From: Flavobacterium sp. UBA7680
Lineage (GTDB): Bacteria > Bacteroidota > Bacteroidia > Flavobacteriales > Flavobacteriaceae
Assembly (NCBI RefSeq): GCF_002482975.1
Contig: NZ_DLHA01000026.1
Coordinates: forward strand, 60,763 to 124,762
Direction: 5' to 3'
DNA length: 64,000 bases
Numbering within the stretch: the stretch's first letter is position 1; the number at the start of each line of letters is the position of its first letter. The notes below the pieces were generated by a model. The model had not been told where the DNA came from and made no database searches. It saw only the letters and a program-made list of their open reading frames with translations. The translations under genes and the position numbers were made by a program. This document shows, piece after piece, positions 33,911 through 43,149 of the stretch.

Positions 33911-34366
33911 TTAGTTCGCTTTCATTTTAATTTGTGATAAAGTATTTTGAATACTGTTTAATTGTTTTGAAACAATAAAAACCTGACTGTGTTCTAATTC
34001 ATTATCATCAAGTGCTTTTTTGTATTTTTCAATAGCAGCTTCTTCTCCGGTAATACACGCATTTATGATTGCTTCGGTATCTCCGCCTGTGAAAGATGAT
34101 TTAATATCAATCCATGTACGGTGTAAAGCTCCTAATGGTCCGCCGCCAGAAGTGTCTGTCGATTTTCCGAGTTTATTGATTTCATCTTGTAATTCTACAA
34201 TAAATAAAGCTCTTTCTCGGGCATATTCCAGAAAATCAGCTTTAATGGCTAAATTTTCAACATGTTCTGCGGCGTTTGTATATCCTAGTTTTCCATCCTC
34301 AAGAATTGAAATTAATCCTTCTAAAGTTTTAACTGTTTCTTTTGTGGTTTCATCAGTATGTATCAT
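33911..34366 (-). CDS. DUF2383 / PA2169-type four-helix-bundle protein
   Basis: 151 residues, all-helical, no signal peptide. The start TLEGLISILEDGKLGYTNAA, then the central GGGPLGALHRTWIDIKSSFTGGD loop and the C-terminal helix EEAAIEKYKKALDDNELE match the DUF2383 family, a ferritin-like bundle often found near stress genes. Function unknown. Upstream (34395-34402) is a 7/8 -7 box CAACTTTG on the minus strand. A strong terminator follows. Confidence 0.85.
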   Translation of the reverse strand: MIHTDETTKETVKTLEGLISILEDGKLGYTNAAEHVENLAIKADFLEYARERALFIVELQDEINKLGKSTDTSGGGPLGALHRTWIDIKSSFTGGDTEAIINACITGEEAAIEKYKKALDDNELEHSQVFIVSKQLNSIQNTLSQIKMKAN

Positions 34367-34539
34367 GACTAATAGTTTTTAAATTAATACATTACAAAGT
34401 TGACGATTTCTAAAGTGTTATGTTTTACAGGATTATGTGCGGGGTTTTACAATATTGTGGAATGGGAATTTTGAAACTTATAATTTATGTTTCCCGCAGA
34501 TTTGAGAGATTTTTGAAAATGAATCGTCTCATTTCCGTG

Positions 34540-34630
34540 TTGCGTGAGGGATAGCAGTGGAAAGCCCACAGCCTGACGAAGGAAGTGCGAGGACTTGTAA
34601 CGAATAGCCCGACCCGGAGGGGCACGCCCA
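34540..34630 (+). ncRNA. Structured dispersed element, copy B (possible RNA)
   Basis: A G/C-rich insert in AT-rich DNA. GCGTG (34542-34546) can pair with CACGC (34623-34627) as an outer stem. Inside lie ATAGCAGTGGAAAGCC and TTGTAACGAATAGCCCGACC, which match 14 of 16 and about 15 of 19 bases of the corresponding blocks of copy A (23025-23100, other strand). The centre is different in the two copies. This suggests a family with fixed ends and a variable middle. No promoter or terminator is evident. The 34367-34712 gap otherwise shows no gene. Confidence 0.45.
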
Positions 34631-34712
34631 AAAATTATAGAAACTTGTTTTTTGTAACCTTTAGTTGATTGATGCCGTCAAAGCTTTATCAATCAAACTA
34701 AATAATCGCAAA

Positions 34713-35771
34713 ATGAAATCAATCTTAAAATCGTTTATTGTTCTATTTATAATGGCTTGTTCGGGTTTGTCGGCTCAGAATTTAGAGACTAAGATAGATA
34801 GTTTAATTACTTCAAAGTTTAAACCTGAAAATCCGGGAGCAGTTTTTTTGGCGGTTAAGAAAGGAAAAGTGGTGTACAGAAAAGCTTTTGGAATGGCTGA
34901 TTTAGAAATGAATATTAAAATGAAACCTGAATTTGTTTTTGAAATTGGTTCGATGACCAAACAATTTACGGCTGTTTCTATTTTGATGCTTGCTGAACAG
35001 GGAAAACTGAAGCTTGATGATGAAATTACGAAGTTTATTCCGGATTATCCAACGAATGGAAATGTAATTACACTGCATCATTTGCTAACGCATACTTCAG
35101 GGATTAAAGATTTTACGAGTATGAAATCAATTAAAGATATTGCAAGACGGGATTTGTCGCCTAAAGAATTAGTGGATTTTTTTAAGAATGAACCTATTGA
35201 TTTTAAACCTGGTGAACAGTATAAATATTGTAATTCTGGATATGTGCTTTTAGGTTATATAATTGAAATCGTATCAGGAAAGACTTATGAGGAATTCATA
35301 ACTCAAAATATTTTTAAGAAAGCAGGAATGGAAAATAGTTATTATGCAAGTCATGATAAAATTATCAAAAACAGGGTTTCGGGTTATCGTGACAAGAATG
35401 GTTATGTAAATGCAAATTATATTAGTTTTTCTATTCCGTATGCTTCGGGTTCGATAATGTCTACTGTAGATGATTTGCTGAAATGGCAAAATGCAATAAA
35501 TACCAATGTATTATTAAGTCCAACTTACACAGAAAAAGCTTTTACGAATTATCAGCTAAATAACGGGACAAATATTGATTATGGATATGGCTGGCATTTA
35601 GAAAAGGTGAAAAACAAAATAATCCGCGAACATGGCGGAAGTATTTTCGGTTTTAAATCTATGGGAGTTTATGAGCCAACAGAACAGGTTTATGTGGTTG
35701 GTTTGAGTAATTGCGAATGCAATTCTCCAACGGCTATTACAAAAGATATTGCTGCGCTTTTAATTGACTAA
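34713..35771 (+). CDS. Secreted serine hydrolase of the beta-lactamase (class C-like) family
   Basis: 352 residues from the ATG at 34713; the frame reaches back to 34665, but the signal peptide (MKSILKSFIVLFIMACSGLSAQ) starts here. The active-site motifs are S80-x-x-K83 in GSMTKQF, Y172-x-N174 in YKYCNSGY and the late HGGS. It would act on D-alanyl peptides or small esters outside the inner membrane. Resistance to beta-lactams is not implied, since most such proteins are esterases or carboxypeptidases. A bidirectional terminator separates it from the aminotransferase. Confidence 0.88.
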   Translation: MKSILKSFIVLFIMACSGLSAQNLETKIDSLITSKFKPENPGAVFLAVKKGKVVYRKAFGMADLEMNIKMKPEFVFEIGSMTKQFTAVSILMLAEQGKLKLDDEITKFIPDYPTNGNVITLHHLLTHTSGIKDFTSMKSIKDIARRDLSPKELVDFFKNEPIDFKPGEQYKYCNSGYVLLGYIIEIVSGKTYEEFITQNIFKKAGMENSYYASHDKIIKNRVSGYRDKNGYVNANYISFSIPYASGSIMSTVDDLLKWQNAINTNVLLSPTYTEKAFTNYQLNNGTNIDYGYGWHLEKVKNKIIREHGGSIFGFKSMGVYEPTEQVYVVGLSNCECNSPTAITKDIAALLID

Positions 35772-35773
35772 AT

Positions 35774-35815
35774 AAAAAAAGGGTGTTTTTAAAACACCCT
35801 TTTTACTTCATATTG
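35774..35815. terminator. Bidirectional terminator
   Basis: AAAAAAAGGGTGTTTT and AAACACCCTTTTT form a hairpin with A- and T-runs on both sides, between two convergent genes. Confidence 0.9.
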
Positions 35816-35825
35816 TTGTAGCTAA

Positions 35826-37016
35826 TTATACAGTCAAAGCTTCTTTGATTCTGCGTAATGCTTCTTTTAAAATATCATTGCTTGTTGCGTAAGAGAAACG
35901 AATACAGTTTGGATTTCCGAAAGCGTCTCCAGTTACTGTTGCAACATTTGCTTCTGCCAAAAGATACATCGAAACGTCGTTTGCATCTTTGATTTCAGTT
36001 CCTTTTAATGTTTTTCCGAAGAAAGAAGAAACGTCTGGGAATACATAAAATGCACCTTCTGGAACGTTGATTTTTACTCCCGGGATTTCTTTTAATAATC
36101 CTACAACTAAATCTCTACGACCGTGGAAAGCCTGAACCATTTCGTTTAATACTTTTGGGTCAGCATCTACTGCAGTAATTGTAGCTCTTTGCGCCACAGA
36201 ATTTGCTCCAGATGTTACTTGCCCTTGAATTTTTGTACACGCTTTTGCGATAAATTCCGGTGCTCCAATATATCCAATTCTGTATCCTGTCATTGCAAAT
36301 GCTTTTGCAACTCCGTTTACTGTGATTGTTTTTTCTAACATTCCCGGAATTGAACCGATACTGCAGAAAGTTCCTGAGAAATTGATGTGCTCATAAATTT
36401 CATCGGCAACTACGTAAATATTTGGGTGTTTTTCTAAAACTTTTGCAAGTGCTGTTAATTCTTCTCTGCTATAAACAGATCCTGAAGGATTACATGGAGA
36501 AGAGAACCACATCATTTTTGTTTTTGGTGTAATTGCAGCTTCTAATTGCTCTGGTGTAATTTTGAAATCTGTTTCTACAGATGTTGGAACTTCAACCGGA
36601 ACTCCGCCAGAAAGTTTTACGATTTCGAAATAAGAAACCCAGTATGGTGCTGGTAAAATAACTTCGTCACCATCGTTTAACATTACTTGTGCAATGTTGT
36701 ATAAAGATTGTTTTGCTCCTGTAGAAACTACGATTTGAGATGGTTTGTACTCTAAATCATTGTCTCTTTTGAATTTTCTACAGATAGCTTCTTTTAAATC
36801 CTGGTATCCATCAACAGGAGAATAGGTACTGTAATTATCGTCGATTGCTTTTTTTGCAGCTTCTTTAATAAAGTCTGGTGTATTAAAATCTGGTTCACCT
36901 AAACTTAAACTGATAATGTCTTTTCCTTGTGCTTTTAGCTCGCGTGCTAAAGCAGCCATTGCTAAAGTTTGTGATGTTGCTAAGTTGTTGATTCTGTCCG
37001 AAAGAATATGGCTCAT
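35826..37016 (-). CDS. Aspartate/aromatic aminotransferase (class I, PLP)
   Basis: 396 residues. Transfers amino groups between aspartate and 2-oxoglutarate in amino-acid metabolism. LSLGEPDFNTPDFI, STGAKQSLYN, CNPSGSVYS and ADEIYEHINF are standard for class I. The PLP lysine is K238 in NGVAKAFAMTGYRIGY. The exact substrate range (aspartate versus aromatic) is not decided by eye; the AspC/AatA group of Thermus/Bacillus type is closest. Confidence 0.93.
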   Translation of the reverse strand: MSHILSDRINNLATSQTLAMAALARELKAQGKDIISLSLGEPDFNTPDFIKEAAKKAIDDNYSTYSPVDGYQDLKEAICRKFKRDNDLEYKPSQIVVSTGAKQSLYNIAQVMLNDGDEVILPAPYWVSYFEIVKLSGGVPVEVPTSVETDFKITPEQLEAAITPKTKMMWFSSPCNPSGSVYSREELTALAKVLEKHPNIYVVADEIYEHINFSGTFCSIGSIPGMLEKTITVNGVAKAFAMTGYRIGYIGAPEFIAKACTKIQGQVTSGANSVAQRATITAVDADPKVLNEMVQAFHGRRDLVVGLLKEIPGVKINVPEGAFYVFPDVSSFFGKTLKGTEIKDANDVSMYLLAEANVATVTGDAFGNPNCIRFSYATSNDILKEALRRIKEALTV

Positions 37017-37090
37017 TATAAAATTTTTGAATGTCCTTAATTTGCTGCGCTAATTTAAGGATGGTTAATTATTAATAGATTTTTTTTAGT

Positions 37091-38188
37091 TTAAACAGAT
37101 AATTCAGGTTTCATTCCTAAGTCACGCAAATGCTTGAAGTGAGCTATAATAGCACTTCCCATTGTTTTGTATTCGTAGTACGGTAAATTACATTCTTTTG
37201 CAGTTTCCTTTACGATTTTTGCAATTTTACCATAGTGAATGTGACTGATATTAGGAAAAATATGATGTTCGATTTGATGATTTAATCCGCCAGTGTACCA
37301 GTTTACAATTGCGTTTTTTGGTGCAAAATTAGTTGTAGTATACAATTGGTGAACTGCCCATGTGTTGTCCATTTCTCCTAATTCATTTGGAGATGGATTT
37401 GTAGTATGATCTACAACGTGTGCTAATTGAAATACAACACTTAAGATTAATCCTGCTGTGTAGTGCATTACGAAAAATCCTAGAAGCACTTTCCACCAGG
37501 TAATTCCAATAAGGATTGGTAAAACAATCCAGATTGAGATATAAATTACTTTTGTAATTATTAAAGTTGTCCAAAGAATTTTTGGGCTTTTTGGCTCTCC
37601 GTAAGATAATTTTCTTTTAAGATAATTTCTCATTTGCTTAAAATCGGTTGTAATAGCCCAATTGAAAGTCAATAATCCGTATAAGAAAACAGAGTAATAA
37701 TGTTGAAAACGGTGAAAACTATGCCATTCTGCATGTTCTGTAAAACGGATAATTCTTCCGGCATCTAAATCTTCGTCGTGTCCCGGAATATTAGTATAAG
37801 TATGGTGAAGCACATTGTGCTGAACCTGCCAGTTGTAAACATTTCCTGCCAGAACATAAATGGTTCCGCCCATGAATTTGTTAATCCAGCTTTTATCTGA
37901 GAATGAACCGTGATTGCCATCGTGCATTACGTTCATTCCAACGCCTGCCATTCCAACGCCAATGACGATTGATAAAAGCAGCATTACCCAAAAAGGCATG
38001 TTTAATGTAAGGATCAAAAAATAAGGAGTTAAAAAAACGGCGAATAGAATAACGGCTTTTAAGTGTAACTTCCAGTTTCCTGTTTTCTGAATGTTATTCT
38101 CCTTAAAGTAATTGTTTACCCGTGAGTTAAGTGTTCTGAAAAACTTCAGATTGTCTTGCCTTGCAAAAGTTGGAGCAGTGTTATTCAT
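37091..38188 (-). CDS. Membrane fatty-acid desaturase
   Basis: 365 residues. The three histidine boxes of front-end and acyl-CoA desaturases are visible: H89-D-G-N-H93, H124-N-V-L-H128-H129, and HQIEHH (H304-H309). Four hydrophobic stretches surround them (about 44-60, 64-83, 205-230 and 235-255). It inserts a double bond into membrane fatty acids using di-iron and an electron donor. A consensus promoter precedes it. Regiospecificity is unknown; the HQIEHH variant suggests the front-end/linoleoyl-CoA class rather than stearoyl delta-9. Confidence 0.92.
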   Translation of the reverse strand: MNNTAPTFARQDNLKFFRTLNSRVNNYFKENNIQKTGNWKLHLKAVILFAVFLTPYFLILTLNMPFWVMLLLSIVIGVGMAGVGMNVMHDGNHGSFSDKSWINKFMGGTIYVLAGNVYNWQVQHNVLHHTYTNIPGHDEDLDAGRIIRFTEHAEWHSFHRFQHYYSVFLYGLLTFNWAITTDFKQMRNYLKRKLSYGEPKSPKILWTTLIITKVIYISIWIVLPILIGITWWKVLLGFFVMHYTAGLILSVVFQLAHVVDHTTNPSPNELGEMDNTWAVHQLYTTTNFAPKNAIVNWYTGGLNHQIEHHIFPNISHIHYGKIAKIVKETAKECNLPYYEYKTMGSAIIAHFKHLRDLGMKPELSV

Positions 38189-38207
38189 AATTGTTTTAAA
38201 TAGTTTT

Positions 38208-38240
38208 CAAAGGTAATTATTATAAATTCTCAATTTGCAA
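38208..38240 (-). promoter_or_regulatory. Promoter of the desaturase
   Basis: On the minus strand, TTG (38238-38240), 22-base spacer, TACCTTTG (38208-38215), a full consensus, 19 bases before the start codon. Cold or membrane-state control is possible but no operator is visible. Confidence 0.65.
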
Positions 38241-38271
38241 AATTGAGTTAAATATTTCAATCGTAAAGTAG

Positions 38272-38279
38272 TACTTTTG
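38272..38279 (+). promoter_or_regulatory. -7 box for rsmG
   Basis: TACTTTTG, full consensus, 16 bases before the start codon. The nearest TTG is 26 bases upstream, longer than usual. Confidence 0.5.
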
Positions 38280-38295
38280 TTAAAAATTTACTGCA

Positions 38296-38925
38296 ATGGA
38301 TGAGATATTGAAATATTTTCCTGATTTGACCGATCTTCAAATAGAACAATTTCAAAAATTAGACTTTTTATACCACGATTGGAATGAAAAAATCAATGTG
38401 ATTTCGCGTAAAGACATTGATTCCTTATATACAAAACACATTTTGCATTCTTTAGGAATTGCTAAAATTATGAAGTTCGAACCAGGAGCAACAGTTCTTG
38501 ATGTTGGAACCGGCGGCGGTTTTCCCGGAATCCCGTTAGCGATTCTTTTTCCGGAAACTCGTTTTTATTTAATTGATGTTATTGCCAAAAAAATAAAAGT
38601 AGTTCAGGGTGTTGTTGATGCATTAGAATTAAAGAACGTAAAAGCAGAACAAAAACGTGCTGAATTGGTAAAAGGCGATTTTGATTTTATCGTAAGCCGT
38701 GCCGTAACCAATATGCCTGATTTTGTTTCCTGGATAAATGATAAAATTAAAAAACAGCATAAGCATCTTTTAAAAAATGGAATTTTATATTTAAAAGGCG
38801 GTGACCTGGCCGAAGAATTAAAAGATTTTCCAAATGCGACTTTGTATGACTTAGCAGCAATATTTGATGATGAATTTTTTGAAACTAAAAAAGTGGTTCA
38901 TCTTCCTTTAAAATTTAAATCTTAA
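38296..38925 (+). CDS. rsmG: 16S rRNA (guanine-N7)-methyltransferase G
   Basis: 209 residues. It methylates G527 of 16S rRNA using S-adenosylmethionine. The N-terminal helix leads to NVISRKD (34-40) and HILHSL (48-53). The glycine-rich SAM site is VLDVGTGGGFPGIPLA (67-82) and DFIVSRAVTNMPDFVSW carries the R that contacts RNA. Loss of the gene gives low-level streptomycin resistance in several bacteria. A strong terminator follows. Confidence 0.96.
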   Translation: MDEILKYFPDLTDLQIEQFQKLDFLYHDWNEKINVISRKDIDSLYTKHILHSLGIAKIMKFEPGATVLDVGTGGGFPGIPLAILFPETRFYLIDVIAKKIKVVQGVVDALELKNVKAEQKRAELVKGDFDFIVSRAVTNMPDFVSWINDKIKKQHKHLLKNGILYLKGGDLAEELKDFPNATLYDLAAIFDDEFFETKKVVHLPLKFKS

Positions 38926-38939
38926 GTTATATAAAAGTA

Positions 38940-38977
38940 AATAACCCGTAAAGAAGCTCTTTGCGGGTTATTTTTTG
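38940..38977 (+). terminator. Terminator after rsmG
   Basis: AATAACCCG (38940-38948) pairs with CGGGTTATT (38964-38972), with inner A/T pairs and a T-run. The next gene ends 19 bases further on, so it may serve both. Confidence 0.85.
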
Positions 38978-38995
38978 AATTAATAGTTTCTACTA

Positions 38996-39727
38996 CTAAG
39001 ATGCTCTCCTGGAAAAATCCAGAAAAGGATTTGCTTTTATGTCTAAATTATCAATAAAGTTATGAATGGCATTTTCTGATGCTTCCACAGAGTATTTAAA
39101 TTCAGTATCAAAAAATAATTCTCTGCATAAAACCGGCTCGTTTGATGAGTCGTAAATTGCTTCATCTGTTTCGTCAAGATTATCATAGCTGTATTGACAA
39201 GGATACAAACGGATTAATTCTGCAATTGTATTTTCAAACCATTTATCAAATGTTTTCTTTTTTGGGGTTATGTGTCGGGCTAATAATACTAGACCTACAA
39301 GTTCACTTTGAAGCAGGTAAGAACCTTTTCTGTATTTTACATCTACCATTCTCACATTCATTAGAGCGATCCATAAAGCCCCGTTTACTAAACCATTAGC
39401 AGGTATATCAAGATTACAATCAAATAACAAAGGATTTGTTTGCTCGCGATCGTTAATCGAGCACCAAAGTGACTCGATGCGCTTTTGTGTATCTGATGTA
39501 AATTGTGTATAACCTGTAAAACGCCAGTAAACCCATTCTAATAAAGCAGCTGTTAAACCGACAGAAGCTTTGTGGTTAATTTGCATTAATACACTTTCTA
39601 ATGCGTCATTGCCTTCAATAGGATCTAAAAGCTGATCAATTTTCTTTTTTGTCCATTTAAAATTAATTGGATGTCCAATACTTTTTGCTTCTAAAATTAC
39701 GGCAGGTACATTGTTTAAATTTCTCAT
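38996..39727 (-). CDS. Hypothetical protein, no family recognised
   Basis: 243 residues, soluble, no signal peptide. The sequence is helical with repeated tryptophans and tyrosines (LLEWVYWRFTGY, SLWCSIND, NGALWIALMN) and an acidic tail. There are no catalytic motifs I can name. A full -7 box (TAAATTTG, minus strand) at 39776-39783 supports a real unit. Convergent with rsmG, which ends 70 bases away. I cannot suggest a function. Confidence 0.7.
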   Translation of the reverse strand: MRNLNNVPAVILEAKSIGHPINFKWTKKKIDQLLDPIEGNDALESVLMQINHKASVGLTAALLEWVYWRFTGYTQFTSDTQKRIESLWCSINDREQTNPLLFDCNLDIPANGLVNGALWIALMNVRMVDVKYRKGSYLLQSELVGLVLLARHITPKKKTFDKWFENTIAELIRLYPCQYSYDNLDETDEAIYDSSNEPVLCRELFFDTEFKYSVEASENAIHNFIDNLDIKANPFLDFSRRAS

Positions 39728-39775
39728 ATTTCTTTAATTATTTATCTTGTATAAATTGTGATTTTTTTACAAGGA

Positions 39776-39783
39776 CAAATTTA
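39776..39783 (-). promoter_or_regulatory. -7 box for the hypothetical gene at 38996-39727
   Basis: TAAATTTG on the minus strand, full match to TAnnTTTG, 48 bases before the start codon. A TTG is 26 bases upstream, slightly far. Confidence 0.5.
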
Positions 39784-40001
39784 AAAGCATGTGTTTTTTT
39801 AGAACGGAACAAGAAGTTTTTAAAATAATAAAATACGGTTTTTTAGATGGTTAACTAGTTGATTTTTAATTAAATAAGAAAAGTACTACATTTTTAAAAT
39901 TTGTCGCGTGTATAAGACTCTATGCATATTTGAAACCTGACTTTTATTGTTTTCAGAAATTTGAAAAAGTATTTCCACATAAGTTCAAGGGAGTAAAAAA
40001 G
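39784..40001. other. AT-rich intergenic stretch with no gene seen
   Basis: Between the hypothetical gene promoter and the pruA terminator there is no open frame with family features and no strong repeat. Confidence 0.5.
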
Positions 40002-40036
40002 AAAAAGCCGAATCTTGAAAAAGATTCGGCTTTTTT
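40002..40036 (-). terminator. Terminator after pruA
   Basis: GCCGAATCTT and AAGATTCGGC pair over ten bases around GAAA, with flanking A- and T-runs. Confidence 0.9.
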
Positions 40037-40084
40037 ATATGAACAGATCTCAAAACTTTAAACCTGTGTAACTTGAAACAAAAA

Positions 40085-41710
40085 TTAACCTAAGAAAGGG
40101 TATCTGTAATCTTCTGGAGTTACAAAAGTTTCTTTGATAGTTCTTGGAGAAGCCCAACGTAATAAGTTCAATGCAGAACCTGCTTTATCGTTAGTTCCAG
40201 AAGCTCTTGCACCACCAAAAGGCTGCATTCCAACTACTGCTCCGGTTGGTTTATCATTGATATAGAAGTTACCTGCAGCATTTTGCAATTTCGTAGTTGC
40301 TACTTCAATAGCATAACGATCTTGACTAAATACAGCTCCAGTTAAAGCGTACTCAGAAGTAGTATCAACTAATTCTAAAGCTTCTTCCCATTTAGCATCT
40401 TCATAAACATAAATTGTAATTACTGGTCCGAATAATTCGGTTTCCATTGTAGTATATTTTGGGTTTGTAGTTACAATAACAGTAGGCTCAATAAAGTAAC
40501 CTTTAGATTTATCGTAATTTCCACCAACGATAATTTCAGCATCAGCATCTTTTTTAGCCTGATCAATATAACTAGCTAATTTATCAAAAGAACCTTCGTG
40601 AATAACTGCTGTAATAAAGTTTCCAAAATCTTCCGGAGAACCCATTTTCATAGATTTTACATCAGCAATTAATTGTTCTTTTACAGCTGGCCATAAACTT
40701 TGCGGAATATAAGCTCTTGAAGCTGCAGAACATTTTTGACCTTGAAATTCAAAAGCTCCACGAGTAATACCCGTAACAACTTGTTTTACGTTTGCGCTTG
40801 GGTGTGCAATGATAAAATCTTTACCACCAGTTTCACCAACGATTCTTGGGTATGTTTTATAATGGTGAATGTTCGCTCCAATTTTAGCCCAGATATCTTT
40901 AAATACGTGAGTTGAACCTGTAAAGTGAACACCGGCAAAATCACGGCTAGCTAAAACAGTATCAGTAATCATTAAAGCATCTCCAAAAACAACATTGATA
41001 ACGCCGTCTGGAACTCCAGCTTCTTTGAAAACATCGATAATAACTTTTGCAGAAAATACTTGGCTGTCACTTGGTTTCCAAACCACAACGTTACCCATCA
41101 TAGCAGCACTTGCAGGAAGATTTGCAGCAATAGCAGTAAAGTTAAAAGGAGTGATAGCGTAAACAAAACCTTCAAGAGGTCTGTATTCTAAACGGTTCCA
41201 AACAGTAGAATCTGATTTTGGCTGATCGTTGTAGATTTGAGTCATAAACTCAACATTGTAACGTAAAAAGTCAATTAATTCGCAAGAAGCATCAATTTCT
41301 GCCTGATGAATATTTTTAGATTGACCAATCATAGTTGCAGCATTAATACGCGCTCTGTAAGGACCAGCGATTAATTCAGCAGCTTTTAAGAAAATAGCAG
41401 CACGTTGTTCCCATGCCATGTTTGCCCATGCTTTTCTTGATTCAAGAGCATTTGCAATCGCTTTTTCGATATGTTGTTTTTCAGCTAAATGATATTTTCC
41501 AACGATGTGTTTGTGATCATGAGGAGCTGTAATATTTCTTGTGTTTCCAGTTTTGATTTCTTCGCTTCCAATATATAAAGGAACATCAATTTGAGAGTTC
41601 CACATTGTAGTGTAAGCTGCCTGAACAGCTGCTTTTTCTGGTGAGTTCGGTGCGTAACCTTTTACAGGCTCGTTTACCGCTTTTGGTACATGAAAGAATC
41701 CTTTTAACAT
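40085..41710 (-). CDS. pruA: L-glutamate gamma-semialdehyde dehydrogenase (proline catabolism)
   Basis: 541 residues. An aldehyde dehydrogenase that oxidises glutamate semialdehyde (from 1-pyrroline-5-carboxylate) to glutamate, using NAD, after proline dehydrogenase. The stretch FNFTAIAANLPASAAMMGN, the VGETGGKDF region with the general base, and the nucleophile cysteine in FQGQKCSAASRAY are the family signature. No putA neighbour is in the window. Its promoter is a full consensus at 41753-41786. Confidence 0.95.
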   Translation of the reverse strand: MLKGFFHVPKAVNEPVKGYAPNSPEKAAVQAAYTTMWNSQIDVPLYIGSEEIKTGNTRNITAPHDHKHIVGKYHLAEKQHIEKAIANALESRKAWANMAWEQRAAIFLKAAELIAGPYRARINAATMIGQSKNIHQAEIDASCELIDFLRYNVEFMTQIYNDQPKSDSTVWNRLEYRPLEGFVYAITPFNFTAIAANLPASAAMMGNVVVWKPSDSQVFSAKVIIDVFKEAGVPDGVINVVFGDALMITDTVLASRDFAGVHFTGSTHVFKDIWAKIGANIHHYKTYPRIVGETGGKDFIIAHPSANVKQVVTGITRGAFEFQGQKCSAASRAYIPQSLWPAVKEQLIADVKSMKMGSPEDFGNFITAVIHEGSFDKLASYIDQAKKDADAEIIVGGNYDKSKGYFIEPTVIVTTNPKYTTMETELFGPVITIYVYEDAKWEEALELVDTTSEYALTGAVFSQDRYAIEVATTKLQNAAGNFYINDKPTGAVVGMQPFGGARASGTNDKAGSALNLLRWASPRTIKETFVTPEDYRYPFLG

Positions 41711-41752
41711 GGGATAAATTGTTTTAAAATTTACGAATTGTTTAATTTTCTA

Positions 41753-41786
41753 CAAAAGTACAAATGATAATTTGATTATATCACAA
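41753..41786 (-). promoter_or_regulatory. Promoter of pruA
   Basis: On the minus strand, TTG (41784-41786), 23-base spacer, TACTTTTG (41753-41760), full consensus, 42 bases before the start codon. Confidence 0.65.
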
Positions 41787-41858
41787 TACAATATTAAAAA
41801 GTTGTAATTTAATAAACTAATTACATGAAGTTGTAAAACAGGTCTTTGCATAAAGTTT

Positions 41859-41866
41859 TAAATTTG
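41859..41866 (+). promoter_or_regulatory. -7 box for the ligase-associated cluster
   Basis: TAAATTTG, full consensus, 36 bases before the exonuclease start. TTG at 41831-41833 is 25 bases upstream. Confidence 0.5.
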
Positions 41867-41902
41867 AGTTAGTTCTGAAAAGAATACTTTAATTGTACTA
41901 TT

Positions 41903-42958
41903 ATGAAAATCCCCCTTTTAGCTTTTAATGACAAAGGTATTTACTGCCAGCAGGCAGATGTTTATCTTGATCCGTGGCGTCCTGTAAAGAATGCTATAAT
42001 CACACACGGACATGCCGACCACTCGCGCTGGGGACATCAAAATTATATTACACATCATACCAATATTCCCATAATCCGACATCGTTTGGGCGAAATAAAT
42101 GTAACCGGAAAAGAATGGGGGGAAACCTTTGTAATCAATAACGTAAAATTTTCGCTTCATCCCGCTGGACATATTATAGGAAGTTCACAGATTCGGGTAG
42201 AACATAAAGGTGAAGTCTGGGTTTTTACCGGAGATTATAAAACTGAAGACGATGGAATTTCAACTCCGTATGAAGTCGTAAAATGCGACACCTTTATAAC
42301 AGAATGTACTTTCGGATTACCCGCTTTTAACTGGACACCACAAGCCGAAGTTATTACAGAAATCAATAATTGGTGGGCAGAAAATAAAGCCGAAGGAAGA
42401 ACTTCAATTCTCTTTGGATATTCATTAGGAAAAGCGCAAAGACTTTTAAAATATTTAGATACTGACATTGGAAAAATATACACCCACGGCGCAATAGAAA
42501 ACATGACAAATGTTTTACGCCCAATGGTTTATTTTCCTCCAACCGAATTAATTACCAGAGAAACAAAAAGAGAAGCACTTTTAGGAAATATGGTTCTCGC
42601 TCCGCCAAGTGCACACGGAAGTATCTGGATTAGAAAAATGACGCCTTTTGTAACGGGTTCAGCAAGCGGATGGATGGCATTTCGAGGAGCAAGACGCCGA
42701 CGTGCCATTGACAAAGGTTTCGTTTTAAGTGATCACTGCGACTGGCATTCTTTATTAGAAAGCGTAAAAGCAACGGGTGCAGAACGTGTAATATGTACGC
42801 ACGGTTATACCGATATCTTTGCCAAATACTTACGAGAATTAGGTTACGATGCCAGAACCGAAAAAACACAATACGAAGGAGAAACTGCCGAAATGGAAAA
42901 AGAAGAAAAAGAAGCCGAAGTAGATCAAAATGAAACTTCGATTATTTCTGAAAATTAA
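41903..42958 (+). CDS. Ligase-associated DNA exonuclease (metallo-beta-lactamase fold)
   Basis: 351 residues. The metal site H35-G-H37-A-D39-H40 (THGHADH) and the later HPAGHIIGS mark an SNM1/CPSF-type nuclease of the metallo-beta-lactamase family; FTGDYKTE is the third motif. It is the first gene of the 'ligase-associated DNA damage response' module and should trim DNA ends for the ligase. The C-terminal tail is acidic and charged. The next gene starts about 190 bases later, across an inverted repeat. Family match is clear; in vivo role inferred from the module. Confidence 0.92.
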   Translation: MKIPLLAFNDKGIYCQQADVYLDPWRPVKNAIITHGHADHSRWGHQNYITHHTNIPIIRHRLGEINVTGKEWGETFVINNVKFSLHPAGHIIGSSQIRVEHKGEVWVFTGDYKTEDDGISTPYEVVKCDTFITECTFGLPAFNWTPQAEVITEINNWWAENKAEGRTSILFGYSLGKAQRLLKYLDTDIGKIYTHGAIENMTNVLRPMVYFPPTELITRETKREALLGNMVLAPPSAHGSIWIRKMTPFVTGSASGWMAFRGARRRRAIDKGFVLSDHCDWHSLLESVKATGAERVICTHGYTDIFAKYLRELGYDARTEKTQYEGETAEMEKEEKEAEVDQNETSIISEN

Positions 42959-42975
42959 TAATTGGAGAATAATTT

Positions 42976-43109
42976 AACACATAGAAACATAGTTTTTCTT
43001 TGTGGTTAAAGGCATTTCATTTGTTCAAACAAACATAGCTATGTGTGAAAATCTAGATTTTTTAAAACCATCTTCCTTTTCAATTTTAAACCTATGTTTC
43101 TATGTGTTT
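42976..43109. repeat. Inverted repeat around exonuclease-ligase gap
   Basis: Left arm AACACATAGAAACATAG (42976-42992) and right arm CTATGTTTCTATGTGTTT (43092-43109) are near-perfect complements spanning the whole intergenic gap. Confidence 0.75.
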
Positions 43110-43149
43110 AAAAACTATACGCAATGAGTTTAAAAATAATATGTTGTAA

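Noticed and set aside
34713..35771. Calling the serine hydrolase a resistance beta-lactamase
   Set aside because: The motifs fit the whole esterase/DD-peptidase-like family; nothing marks beta-lactam specificity.
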